Positions 37,477 through 48,925 of a stretch of DNA of 64,000 nucleotides are shown here, one piece after another (positions within the stretch are counted from its first letter, which is position 1; each line of letters starts with the position of its first letter). This DNA comes from Anticarsia gemmatalis (lineage: Eukaryota > Arthropoda > Insecta > Lepidoptera > Erebidae), in NCBI RefSeq assembly GCF_050436995.1, contig NC_134755.1, positions 7,627,001-7,691,000 on the forward strand. The letters run 5' to 3'. A program made the position numbers and the translations under genes. Under the pieces are notes generated by a model. The model saw only the letters and a list, made by a program, of their open reading frames with translations. It did no database searches and was not told where the DNA came from.

Positions 37477-38462
37477 GTTCATAACTCTCTTAAGAACTTA
37501 GATGAGTGTTTAAAAAAGTTCTTATTGCAGTATTGTATTATAAAATCCTGATTTATCAACATCATAAGGAACACTACAGAATAAAATGAGATTTGTTCCA
37601 CAATAACAAATTCTGTGATAAACAGAACTTACTTGTTTGCGTCATTCTGTGTAACATGAGTAATGTAAAATAGTGTTATTTTAGTTGTAAAGTAAATCAT
37701 TTGTTAAATCTAAAAGGATTGTTATTTATTTACGAAATAATATATACATATATATTAGCACAGTTGGCTTTAGCTGAAATTGTAGAAATATGAGTCAATG
37801 TTGCACCAGTTATCAAGAAAAAAAAAATACAGTGAATCTATTTAATTGATGTTCATGCTACTATTTAAATACAAATTGCTTTATCAGTGTGAATATGTTC
37901 GGAAATAAGACATTCGAATTGTTATATACTTAATGTGTGGATTCTTACTTTAGATCATTAGATCACCACCATCTATCTACATAATTTCATAGTAAGGTTA
38001 ATGTCTGCTGCGAACGATACGTACGTTTAGTGAATGCGTGTGTTCTATTCTATTCTTTCTGTAAATAAAAAGCTGATACATTAAATTATTCAAAGATGTT
38101 TCCATTTAATATTCTTTTTTCTGTATGTTGCAGTATTACAATGTAGTGAGTTACCGTTATATAAATGGAAATAAAATACATTCCCTGTCTAAATAATGCA
38201 TTTATTTATTTGGTTTGTTAAAAGTTTTTTCCTATACACTTTTATTATTTTTTATTCTCGCTACCCTGTAGGTACATCTAAAAAATAGGTAATAGTTGGT
38301 AATAGTAAACAATATGTTTGTTAATATACCTACTTACTTGTAACAAGAAATATATACTACTATATTCATCATACTGCAGCAGAAAAAGTTAAGTATTCCC
38401 ATCCTGTGTAATGTCAGTAATGTCAAATAACAAGATAGCAAAAGTTCTGTAATTCTAAGGAC
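37477..38462. other. Spacer between the two ATP6AP2 copies
   Basis: Holds the 3' UTR of copy 1 (AATAAA at 37580 and 38064) and the promoter of copy 2 with TGTCAG and TGTCAA at 38412-38425, about 40-50 bp before its start. No other gene is seen. Confidence 0.5.
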
Positions 38463-41400
38463 ATGGCTTTATTTTGGAGTTTGGTGGTTATTTCTATAGT
38501 TGGTAAGTTATTTTCCAATGTCCAATGCATTGTTCTTAGAACTGACAAATTATCGGGTCCAATTTTAGATTAGAGTGAGACCTACTATAAATTACTAATT
38601 ATAACATTATTGCATTAAATATATTTACATGCCTGCCTCCTTTTGGATTTCGCAATAGGAGTTACTGGGACTGTATCAATACTTATAATAAATCGAAGAA
38701 ATGGTTATGTTCTGTATTTAACTAGATAGGTATTCTTTCTACTCATCAGAGATAAGTTCCTACACTTATTCATAAGTAGTGGGTAGGATGTCTTATCGCT
38801 GACAGCTAGGTTTATCTGTAGATGCTTCTATCGTATAAGTATTGTGTAAATATTCAAGGTTCGAATGCCGCCGGAGAATTCAGCATATTGTATAGCCCGG
38901 ATTCACTTAAATTCATGGAATCTAGCAGGATCTTGGAAAGTCTTCTGAAAGAAGTTATTTCAGCTTGTCTTGGACTGTCTGTCGATGAGGTACCTTCAAA
39001 TATCTGAACTCTATGCTAGAGAAATGTTAGTGCAAAACAATGCTCCTAATGTTAATTACTACTAACAGTTAATAAGTAGACGTATTACCCACCTCACTAC
39101 TATACTACCTATCTTCTTTAAGAGTCGCTCAGAGGTCTTAGGTTCGATTCTGAGGTCAATCCAAAAAAAAACTCTTGAGTTATTATTATGTACTACCTAA
39201 CTAAGTACTTACTTTGAATCTCGCTAGTCAGATCGATCAAGCATCGTAGCGGTCTATGAGAATGACAGAAAACGTAGAGGGTTTGCCTGCATATTGGCCT
39301 CCGCAGGTTACTTGCAGCTGGCTTTTATTATTCTTGACATTGTACGTTCATTACAGAATACTGAATGGAAAGGTTTGTATATCACTGACCCGTTTAGCAC
39401 CCCTGAAGCCGTTGTGGGAGTGTATATTGATGGAGTCTCCAGTCTTGACCAGGATGTAAGTGTTCTTGCTTTCGGGTACGTTGTACGTAGGTATGTAGGT
39501 ACCGTTTTAGAGTAACGTTGAAACTGTACCACTGTAGATTAAAAATATATATTTCACTGAATCTTTATATTACGAAAAAGTCTGTCTCAAATTTTATAGG
39601 GTGAATTTAATATACAATCATTCCCATTGATTGTTGATGAGTACGAGCCGAAAATCTATGAAGCTGTAAGACATCGAATAAAACAAAAAACGAATGGTGG
39701 AAACAAACTAGTGAATATAAAACTGTCTGATTCTAGTGAGGTAAATACCTAACAATTATTCAGTCCGCCTATAACACTATAGTCCAGCAGCTTAGTAGAG
39801 AGTCTTGTACACAGAATTATTAATTTATTATATCTAGATAAATCGTGTATTACAAGGCTCTCTTAGTTGTCGTTGAAGGATTTTATCCAATTTTGAAATA
39901 TGACCTACAGTTTACATTCTTCGGCAAGTCTGTTGACCACTCCACATTTTTGGACCTAAACTTAACCTGCACTAAGGAGGTCTAGACTCACCTCCTTATT
40001 AAAAAAATACATCTTTATTTAATTTTGTATTTACGAAAGTACTTACTCCCAAGTTTCTGCATAGATTACCCCTTTATTTAACAGTTGACAACACACAATG
40101 TGGCGAATATATTCGGTGAAATTAAAGTTGCGAAAGTCTCCAAGCGCCCTCTGCTACATTTGAAGTATTCGATTGAGGAAGATTATCAGTTCCTGAATGA
40201 AGTTGAAGTTTTAAAAGCTATTATTGAGAAGGTTTTTATTATACTTATATTTTTTTCCTACAGGCTTTAATATGTGCATTATATAGCGATAGGTCATACG
40301 TGTAGCTAGAACTAGGCAGTTATAGTAGGTAAGTGAGTTCACTTCCTGTAACGTTAACGAAAGACGCTTGGTGAAACTGCGGGTATTGATAAGTGTTTTT
40401 AAATATTTTTCAGGTTAGATCCGGTGCAATTATTCCTGATCACATAATTGACCTCTACAACTTCCGGTTCCGCAGTCTTCATGCCTTATCAGATTTCCAC
40501 GGACCTAACTCCTCTCAAACTAAAGAGGGGAAAAGGATTTTGGGCAAGAAACTTTCCATTGCTTTTAAATTTTAATTATGTTGTAGTTTTAATTAGTTAA
40601 GCTACGAAAAATTCATATATTTGTAGGCGAGGCTCTCCAGCAATTGAGTAAGGCTTTTGTTAAAGCATATGAAGGATCTGTGCTAGTGACTGCTGTCGTC
40701 ACCGACGTTGCTCATACGCGTCGAGCTGCCCGTTCTCCCGACGATGAAGATGAGGCGCCCCCAGAAGATGAGGAACCCCCGCCTGATGCGACCGTAAGAA
40801 TTGCGTGTTTTATTATTTATAAAGAACGAAGTATAACCTCCTACACATACCCGCAGACCCATTGACGCAGCCGGCTTGATGTCTTAATTTTAAAAGAATC
40901 AGTAGCGCGATTTTCTTCGTATGATGCGGGACGGTACTATAGAATATCTAGAGTTTGTCATTTAAAATGAATTGCAAAATTTGTTCCTTCTACAGCGGCC
41001 GCTAGAGGCGCTGTTCAGATTTTCATACGATCGGTAGTTAGTTGTTGATAGTGGTATAAAATCGTGGTATAGGTCGGCATCTCTGATACGTAGACTCCAT
41101 TATGTATATACCTACCTACATTATACTCACGGTTTTTCTTGAAAATATGCAGAAAAGATTTAGTACTCCAAAATTAGCTTCGTCTAACCTTTCCCTCATT
41201 ACGGGGGCTACCCTTGCCCGGCAGTGGAACATTAATTAGTTGAATATTTTTTTATATTACATTTATATAAATCTTGCATCTTATTCCTATTGTACATGTA
41301 ACCTTGCTTTCTTGTTAATTTCAGCCACCAGGCGATGACTTCGACGCGAACTTTGCCGCTGTGTTCAACCTTATGCTTTGGTTCGGCATAGCGTACTGCT

Positions 41401-41501
41401 TCAGCCTTATAGCCATTGTGTACACTTTGATGGACATGGACCCCGGCAGGGACTCTATCATTTATAGAATGACTAGTATTAGGATGAAGAAGGAAAACTG
41501 A
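38463..41501 (+). CDS. ATP6AP2 / (pro)renin receptor paralogue, tandem copy 2
   Basis: Eight exons mirror copy 1: 38463-38502, 38859-38989, 39357-39455, 39600-39740, 40085-40231, 40414-40543, 40627-40793, 41325-41501, joined to 343 residues. Exons 2, 3, 5 and 6 have exactly the same lengths as in copy 1 (131, 99, 147, 130 nt). Signal peptide, DEYEP, GGNKLVN, FGEIKV, RFRSLHALSD, RRAAR (RxxR) processing site, membrane helix, GRDSIIYRMTS and a KKEN tail are all kept, so the gene looks functional. It differs in the stalk, which is Pro/Asp/Glu-rich (DDEDEAPPEDEEPPPD) where copy 1 is Thr-rich. The intron after 40543 uses a GC donor (GCAAGA); the AG-flanked partner exon keeps the frame. Introns 1, 2, 4 and 7 are longer than in copy 1. 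Confidence 0.93.
39110..39165 (+). repeat. tRNA-like SINE fragment in ATP6AP2 copy 2
   Basis: B box GGTTCGATTCT with a short A run after it, in the intron between exons 38989 and 39357. Fragment only. Confidence 0.45.
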
Positions 41502-42773
41502 ATATGAGGAATTAGGTAGGTAGGTACTACTAGCTTTATTTATAGTTTATCTTAATTGAAACTCAGTACGCGTAATTATTTAAAATATGTTTTTTGCAAT
41601 AATATTGATAGATTGATGTTCAGTATGTTAAGCCGGAAGGAGTTTGTGGCTATTTAATTATTTTAAATAAAATAACATAATATGTATTAGAAATTAGTTT
41701 TATTTCATCAGTACCTACTCGGTAGTTAATCTAAATATTAAATAAACATTTTATTCTTATACGTTTATAGTTTATCTTAAAAATAATAATATTAAAAGCA
41801 TTATAATATAAAACTTGTTCATAATTTAAATTTAACTTATGTACTGTAAAAACATTTTTTTAGTTCATAATAATTATTAATTAATATTTAGGCACGTTAA
41901 TAGTTCATACAAAGAAGGCTATATACGACATTAAATAATGTTGCCATATGCGTATGTTTATAAACATAATAATAATATTATACTAGGTATAGTTTTAAGA
42001 CGCGTTATAATTTTTAAGGCACTAAGTTATAGTAACTTTGTCGTTAACATACAAAATTTTATTGCACGAGCAAGTAAATAATCGTGTAATAACTAGTCTA
42101 TATAAAACATACATAATAATAAGGCAGTTTTCTTTAAAGATTTCTCTGGAATATAACTTTTATCAGTTACAACCTCGTCACACTTAGAAAATCGCTAAGA
42201 TTTTTTATATTATACTCAATATACTGTGACGTACACGGAAGAGATAAACATGAATATATTTTTATTGACAGATCTAGATAAGTTTGACGTAAAGCATTTT
42301 ACGTCCGAGTTTGCGCTGCGTAAGCTGGACATAGACAATTAAAACATAGGTTGCATTATTAAAAAAATACTAATACAAAATTCAAGGGCTTTCGTAAAAG
42401 AGGCATTGTGCATTGTAACAAGCCCTTTTACACAATCAAAAAATTTACGTGAATACAATCCTGGCTATATGGACAAGCTGATGTACCATAGTTTATTTAG
42501 TTTGTGTACTTATAACAATCTGCATTTATAAAAATGTCTTATTTAGTGAACAATCTTGTGTTAATCAAATTATAATAAGAACAATTCAAATAGAAATACG
42601 TTTAAGTGTCAAAGTAACCTATTTCGAACAAATTTTGTGTTTGTACTTTATTACACTTGTACTGTCCCAAGGTTAGGCAAAAGTATGTTAGGTTTGCTTC
42701 TTTTTAAATTTACAAGAACGTCAGAGAAATATGATCGTCTACTAAATAAGATACGAAAGAAAAACCTGTCTGT
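41502..42773. other. Convergent 3' flanks of ATP6AP2 copy 2 (+) and PINCH (-)
   Basis: AT-rich sequence with no reading frame or repeat that I can support. The right half is probably the PINCH 3' UTR, with minus-strand AATAAA hexamers at about 42063 and 42266. Confidence 0.4.
41666..41671 (+). terminator. Likely poly(A) signal of ATP6AP2 copy 2
   Basis: AATAAA 165 nt after the TGA stop of copy 2. Confidence 0.5.
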
Positions 42774-45636
42774 TTAGCGTCGGATGGTGTAGTGATGCGC
42801 ACGACGCAGTCTACGACGTAGCTCTGCAGGGAACTTCTCGTAGCAGCGGCGACACGCGGGCCTCTCGTCGTACTCGTAGAACTTGCTACGCGTGCTCAGC
42901 GCCGCGTCACACACCGAACAGGCGAAGTGGTGCACGCACCATGCTTTGTTCAGCGCCGTGAACACTGTCATGCGAACATACATTTGTTAATGTATCTTAA
43001 ATCGTGTGCAATGTTAATTATCATTAATGTAATGTTGCGATTTATCGTGGGTGAATTATTTGGTAGGATTTACCAAGATTATAATAATTCAATATTTCAT
43101 AATCATAAAATGATATAAAAAGTGGTAATAATTTCAAAAATCTTACCGTCACCGGCGATAACTTGGTTGCACACATAGCAGAGGTTGCCGAACAGTTGAT
43201 GGTAATGTTGTTCGCAGTACGCAAGACCCTTCTTCTCGTAATGGCGATGGCCATGGAATGGTTTCTCGCATTTGGCACATACGAAGTGCTGTAAAAAAAT
43301 AAAACTGTCAACAATTGCCATCAAAGTTTACTCAATTAAAAACGATAACTGACCAATAAAATGTAGGTACTCGTTTAATCACAAATGTCATACCTCAACA
43401 TGCCAGTGTTTGCCGAGGGCAGTAACAATCCTCTCCTCGATAGGGCGGCGACAAGCTCCGCAAATGGGGATACCCATTTTATCATGGCAACGAAGGCAGA
43501 ACAAGTTATTCTGAAACAAAAATCGTGTGAACCAAACTTCATCAATGGACGACCGACGCAAATCGACGTGCATATGTGTATACGCAAAACGTACACGTGT
43601 AAACCTGTTTTATAACTGAACATTCTCATTACGTGAATGTGGGTGCAGTTTAAAGAGATTATGATGTTTGGCCCGCGTGACACACACACATATTTAGGTA
43701 CAGGTAACTTTACCAATAATTACAGCAAGTTCTAGGTTTCTCACTTGTCCTAATAGACTTTCTCATTCTCAGCTTAATTTAAAAAAAAATCTAATAAAAA
43801 TGAGTGAGTGAATACTTACGACATCATTGGCAGCATATCCGGGACGATGCTTGACCTCTCGAGCCGTGTGGTCGAGCTCCACGCCGCAAGTGGCGCACGT
43901 GAAGTGGTACCCGTGGTACACCTCGCCGCGGTAACGCAGCGGCTCACCGTCGATCACGCCACTGGTAAACGCAAGCATTTATTTATAACTTTTTACACAA
44001 ATTTTATTGAACACATTAGCTGAACCAAATTTTAAGGAGAATTCAGATATAAGAAGTACCCGTCTAGACCTAAATCTTACGGAAGTACAGACTGTTTCAC
44101 GCTAGTCCTAAAATTTCCGTGCCCCTTCAACGTTTTTGAAGATGCCAGAGGATATTTTTTAACCATTGATACCCAGCACCCACAAATTTAGTAAATACTA
44201 GCTGACCCGCGCAACTTCGCTTGCGTCACGTAAGAGAGAATGGGTCATATTTTTTCCCGCTTTTGTAACATTTTTCGTTACTACTCCGCTCCTAATAGTC
44301 GTAGCGTGATGATATATAGCCTATAGCCTTCCTCGATAAATGGGCTATCTAACAGTGAAATAATTTTTCAAATCGGACCAGTAGTTCCTGAGATTAGCGC
44401 GTTCAAACAAACAAACAAACAAACAAACAAACAAACAAACTCTTCAGCTTTATAATATTAGTAAGTATAGATTAGTATAGATGTAATGAATCAGAGAATA
44501 CTTACTGGCATTTATGGCACATGTAGTTAAGCAATCCATCGGCCTTGATGCGAGCATTGCAAGTATGACACAGAGCGCGGCCACCATTCTTAATGAAGCC
44601 AGCATCAGCCAGCTCCACATTACACTCTTCACAACGGAAGCAGGCTGGATGCCAGTTCGCATTCATCGCCTTGATCACGCGGCCGATAACAAATTCGCCT
44701 AGAAATTACAATAGACCATGACTTTTTGCGGTTTTTTAATATTTTTGGATTTAATGATACTTCAATGCACATACTGAACATGTCAGACGAAAAATAACGA
44801 TGACGTGTTAAGTGCGTCATGATTTAGGAATGCCGAATGAATCTACTTACTCATAGATTTACTGATTTTTACAATAGTTATTAAGTTTAATTACATTTAT
44901 ATTGATCAAGTATTCAGCATTTTGCAAGAAGTAGCATTAAAATGTTCTTATTTTAATTTAAGGAAAAATTAGCAATATATCCAACAATGTATTAATTGTC
45001 AAATGTAAAGAGATAAAGCACATAAGGTAAAAATTAGTAGTATAGAATTAAATACCGCATTTTCCGCAGCACGGCGCAAACAATACTTGGAAGTCACGTT
45101 CACAATACTTGCGGCCTTCAAACTCATAGAATATACCTTCTGGGAATACCCGAAAACATTGTGCGCATCTGTAAAAATAGTCAGAGAATGTCATGACAAC
45201 TGGTGCATATTAAAATTTATGTTCAAATTAAGTCGATGCATATTTTAGTCTAATTATCAAATAATTATTAGGACACATAAGATCATAATAATGTGGCTCT
45301 GTACCTGACCATAATTTTTGGATCAGTAACTATTGAGAAGATATAAAATACATTAAACACAGCACTTTAACTTTATGAACAAATTGCCTGCTTTCTTTCT
45401 GGTCTAACAAAATCTGCACTGGTGGACAAGAATTGAAATAAAAATGCCAACCAACCACATGTTTTCTATTTTGCCCAGTATGTTGGCAATAAAAGGGTGA
45501 TATTATAATATGCATAAAATTTCAATACTTACACAAAACAATTAGTATGCCAAAGTTCTCCGTTAGAGTTCACGATCTTTTCATTGGCTTCAAAGCCATC
45601 ACCACAACGGGTGCAGAACATGTTATCAAGGGACAT
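42774..45636 (-). CDS. stck: PINCH / LIMS1 focal-adhesion adaptor (steamer duck)
   Basis: Seven coding exons: 45636-45533, 45168-45056, 44698-44506, 43961-43820, 43510-43394, 43288-43147, 42964-42774, joined to 333 residues. Five LIM zinc domains in tandem cover almost the whole protein. Recognisable pieces are CTRCGDGFEANEK, HTNCFVCAQCFRVFPEG (LIM1), CCGKCGEFVIGRVIKAMN (LIM2), CHKCHGVIDGEPLRYRGE (LIM3), CGACRRPIEERIVTALG (LIM4) and CYVCNQVIAGDVFTALNK (LIM5). LIM1 binds integrin-linked kinase, so PINCH forms the ILK-PINCH-parvin complex at muscle attachment sites and focal adhesions. The acceptor ten bases before the ATG shows an upstream non-coding exon, which I place near 46484-46610. The small exons and high conservation make the model firm. 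Confidence 0.97.
44200..44472 (+). repeat. Family-A dispersed repeat, copy 5, with (AAAC)n run
   Basis: Full-length copy in a PINCH intron. The internal (AAAC)n tract at about 44405-44441 is the longest of the family here. The tail ends about 30 bp from the coding exon edge at 44506. Confidence 0.9.
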
Positions 45637-46483
45637 ACTTGCAATTCTGTAAATAATACATAGAATTATCACTATTTACTAATTAATAAGTAAGTGAATT
45701 AATTGTTTGTGTAGATAAATTTTTGAGTGTTGTTATTTCAAATGTAACTGAATGTACTAATTGAGTATTATTATTTGTATGAAATACCAGGTTAACAATA
45801 TCCTATTATCCTGTATTTTGTTAAAACTAGAATTTTGAAGTAAACTTGCTATTGTTCTGGTTTAGTATTAAGTTATTAAAGCATAGCTTTGAGTAGATTG
45901 ATATCACTAAATTGCTATTCTAAATAGGTAATTACTCTAATTATAAATGACTTCAAAATATGCCATGATCAACTCCTTCTAGTAAAAATACTGCAGTATT
46001 TGATATATGACTAATTAACAACTAGTTAGAACCTTGAGCAGATGAAATCAGCATTACACTTAGCTCTTATTAATATGGTTAATAAATATAGCCCTAAAAT
46101 GAATTAGACATGTACTATATTAGATTAAATGAATAGTGCTTTTTTATGGCATAATATTCGTTTATGCATATGAAGGTGCCTGTTATGAGTATGAGCAATC
46201 TGTACAAGTAGGTTAAACCACTCCCACGATTGCAGATGTTTCTTACCCTGGCATTTTTCACTTCATATGTTTACTAACATGAATAGTACGTGTCTTCGTA
46301 TCTTTCTGTCAAAAAGAAGATTACTATTGAACTCAAAACTTTATAAATAAAGCGTAAAGTACCAAAGAACTCATAATTTCCTGTTATGGGTACTCTTGGT
46401 GGTACAAAATAGGAATGATGTAATGGTGTCCAAAATAGAATTTATACACAATTTAAAACAGGAATAAATTAATGTTTACTTAC

Positions 46484-46610
46484 CGATTACGCTGCGCGGT
46501 AGACACTTTTAAACCTAACTATCTGTTTATAAGCACTTATTCGATTATATTTCACGATTTGTAATACACTGAACTGATAAACTCTACAATGTTCACTGTT
46601 CACTACCTGT
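46484..46610 (-). other. Probable 5' non-coding first exon of PINCH
   Basis: A strong minus-strand donor (ATCG|GTAAGT, exon edge 46484) faces the acceptor at 45648-45647. Upstream lie four TGACA/TGTCA motifs at about 46605-46650. The transcription start is not visible exactly, so the far end is approximate. Confidence 0.5.
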
Positions 46611-47293
46611 CATTTAAAGTGACAAATAACAATCTGTTTGACAATTTGACATTATGTGGATGAATGATGAATTGATTTTTGGGCTATATGCAACTTAGTT
46701 TAATGGGCTACTTTATGCTTGAATCTATACTAATATTATAAAGCTGAAGAGTTTGTTTATTTGATTGTTTGTTTGAATGCGCTAATCTCGGGAACTACCG
46801 GTCCGATTTGAAAAATTATTTCAGTGTTAGATAGCCCATTTATCGAGGAAGGTTATAGGCTATATATCATCACGCTACCACCAATAGGAGCAGAGTACAA
46901 GTGTAAAATGTTACAAAAACGGGGAAAATTTTGACCCACTCTCTTTTGTGACGCAAGCGAAGTTGCGCGGGTCAGCTAGTAAATTGTGATAAGTCAAAAT
47001 GCCAAAAAAATGTTTCTGTTCGGAGAACAAAACTGGTATTTTTAAAGTACTGGTTTTTCTTAGGCTTATTTTCCTGAAATAAATTCAAGTAAGTAGGTAT
47101 ATCTGAATAATATATCAATTTACATCGTTATGTAAACTGTGCACCACTGATTTTTACAACAGAATGTCAAAAGACTGTTAACTGGAAGGCTGTCGCCTGT
47201 CAGTGTCAAAACAAAAGTGTCTGAAAGAAAAAGTGCGCCAACCGCCGGAAAGAAATGAATAAATTGCTGCGTTGAAGATAATTTATTAATAAA
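46611..47293. other. Divergent promoter interval PINCH / POLD3 split by a repeat
   Basis: Contains promoter-side TGACA motifs for both genes and a family-A repeat copy (46725-46979) inserted between them. Confidence 0.5.
46725..46979 (-). repeat. Family-A dispersed repeat, copy 6 (inverted)
   Basis: The only copy in reverse orientation. It sits in the PINCH/POLD3 divergent promoter interval. Confidence 0.9.
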
Positions 47294-48649
47294 ATGGATA
47301 CGGATACGTTCAAGAACAACTTAAAAACATTGAAGGAATTAATATTAGATGAACAGAAGTTAGTAACTTATATTTCTCTTAGCAGAGAATTATGTATTCA
47401 TGTCAATGAAGCGAAATCGTTGTTAAAACATATCATACAAGATTTAAGAAATTCACAGCCAAAAACTGATATATATGTCTGTTATGTGATATCAGGCTTA
47501 CTGGATAATAACAGCGCGTGCACTACAGTCTGCACAGAAGCAGACAAAGAAGAGTTAAGGAAAACTTTAAAAATCATATTTTACGAACATGTTTACAGTG
47601 TGAGTCGAGGTGTTCAGTCCGTAGATAACGTTGCTTTTACAGCGATCAATAAGTTTGAGGATTTTCCGCTATGTACAGGGCTTATTAAAGCTAATTCATG
47701 TGTTAAGAGGACAGATGATGAAATAGGAAACTTAAAATCTAGTAGCCATCATGCTATCACTAATGAGTCAAAACCTCCTGTTTCGATTAAGAAGAATACC
47801 ACCGAGAAGAAAAAAGAGCTAGTAGCTAATGGCACTGAAGATGTTAAAAAAATTACTCAAGTAAAATCAGAACCAATCATAAAATCGAAAACACCATCTC
47901 CGAAAAAGGATACATCTTCAAATAATACCAATGCAAGTATTAAAAAGAATGGCACCAAGACTGCACCAAAAAGTATAGCAGGGTTCTTTAACAAAACTAA
48001 TGGTGATACTAAAGCTAAGAATACTAAAGCAAAAGAAGAAAAAGAGTTTAAAACTGAAACTAAAGTGGAGAAAGAGGTTAAAATCAAAGAAGAACCATCA
48101 ACAGTGGTGAATGACAAACCAATCAAAGTTGAAAAAGATGAATCAGTCAATAAAACAAAGGATAAATCTACAAACAATGCTCTCAAGCAAATAAAGAAAA
48201 ACGCCAAAGTGGATAAGAAACGTAAGAGGGTCTTACATGTGTCAGATAGTGAGAGTGATACAGAGGCAAATGATCCATTTGCTGACGATAATAAGATGGC
48301 TGTTGATGACCCCGAATCTGACGATGAAATACCACCCACACCAACAGTGAATACTGTTAAAATAACCTCGGGTATAGTCAATCCTAAGAAAAGAAGGAAA
48401 CTAGTTGATAAAACCTATACTGATGAGGATGGATTTATTTTAACTAAGAAGGAAGAAGTGTATGAGAGCTGTTCTGATAATGAAGAGGAGAAGCCTATTG
48501 TAAAGCAGGAGAAGGAGAATATTAAACAGGTGACTCAGGTTAAAGTAGAAACTTCACCAAAAGAGAATGGCAAAGCCAAAAAGAAAAAAGTATCACCTCC
48601 ACAAAAAGGAAAGCAACCTACAATGACCAACTTTTTCAAGCGTAAATAA
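47294..48649 (+). CDS. POLD3: DNA polymerase delta subunit 3 (p66)
   Basis: Intronless, 451 residues. The N-terminal 140 residues are a folded winged-helix-like region, starting MDTDTFKNNLKTLKELILDE with CYVISGLL, that binds the B subunit of polymerase delta. The rest is a long, Lys/Glu/Ser-rich disordered tail. It ends in a canonical PCNA-interacting box, QPTMTNFF followed by KRK. A second PIP-like motif, SIAGFFNK, lies at residues 227-234. The tail carries many SUMO-consensus sites (VKSE, IKEE, IKVE, VKQE, VKVE). POLD3 tethers polymerase delta to the sliding clamp in replication and break-induced repair. The ATG is the first in frame, with TGTCA motifs 90-130 bp upstream. The lack of introns beside intron-rich neighbours could mean an ancient retrocopy. 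Confidence 0.93.
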   Translation: MDTDTFKNNLKTLKELILDEQKLVTYISLSRELCIHVNEAKSLLKHIIQDLRNSQPKTDIYVCYVISGLLDNNSACTTVCTEADKEELRKTLKIIFYEHVYSVSRGVQSVDNVAFTAINKFEDFPLCTGLIKANSCVKRTDDEIGNLKSSSHHAITNESKPPVSIKKNTTEKKKELVANGTEDVKKITQVKSEPIIKSKTPSPKKDTSSNNTNASIKKNGTKTAPKSIAGFFNKTNGDTKAKNTKAKEEKEFKTETKVEKEVKIKEEPSTVVNDKPIKVEKDESVNKTKDKSTNNALKQIKKNAKVDKKRKRVLHVSDSESDTEANDPFADDNKMAVDDPESDDEIPPTPTVNTVKITSGIVNPKKRRKLVDKTYTDEDGFILTKKEEVYESCSDNEEEKPIVKQEKENIKQVTQVKVETSPKENGKAKKKKVSPPQKGKQPTMTNFFKRK

Positions 48650-48843
48650 CTTCATAGATGTTGGTATAAGTGCCCTTAACATAATCATGGAATCCTAATA
48701 TGGTTACAGAAGTCTGTTGTCAATCAATTGATACCATTTTCTAGTGTGCAGGGACATCTGCTTGATTTCTTTTTAATAATGTGGAATTTATTTTAGTTAT
48801 TATGATGTTGTAGAATGCAGTAAAATGTTATTATGTTTAGTAA

Positions 48844-48849
48844 AATAAA
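48844..48849 (+). terminator. Poly(A) signal of POLD3
   Basis: AATAAA about 195 nt after the POLD3 stop, the first canonical hexamer downstream. Confidence 0.6.
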
Positions 48850-48865
48850 ACACTTTTTTCATGTT

Positions 48866-48871
48866 TTTATT
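48866..48871 (-). terminator. Poly(A) signal of TAF5L/wda
   Basis: Minus-strand AATAAA about 55 nt after the TAF5L stop, in a T-rich context. It lies only 16 bp from the opposing POLD3 signal. Confidence 0.55.
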
Positions 48872-48925
48872 TATTGTACATTCTTAAAATAAATGTCTGC
48901 ACACTGTCTGTATTGTTTTTTTGAG

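Noticed and set aside
44405..44441. (AAAC)n tract as an independent microsatellite
   Set aside because: It is the variable internal tail of family-A repeat copy 5.
47857..48381. 174-codon reading frame on the minus strand opposite POLD3
   Set aside because: Shadow of the Lys/Glu/Ser-rich coding sequence; no domain and composition is the complement of POLD3 codons.
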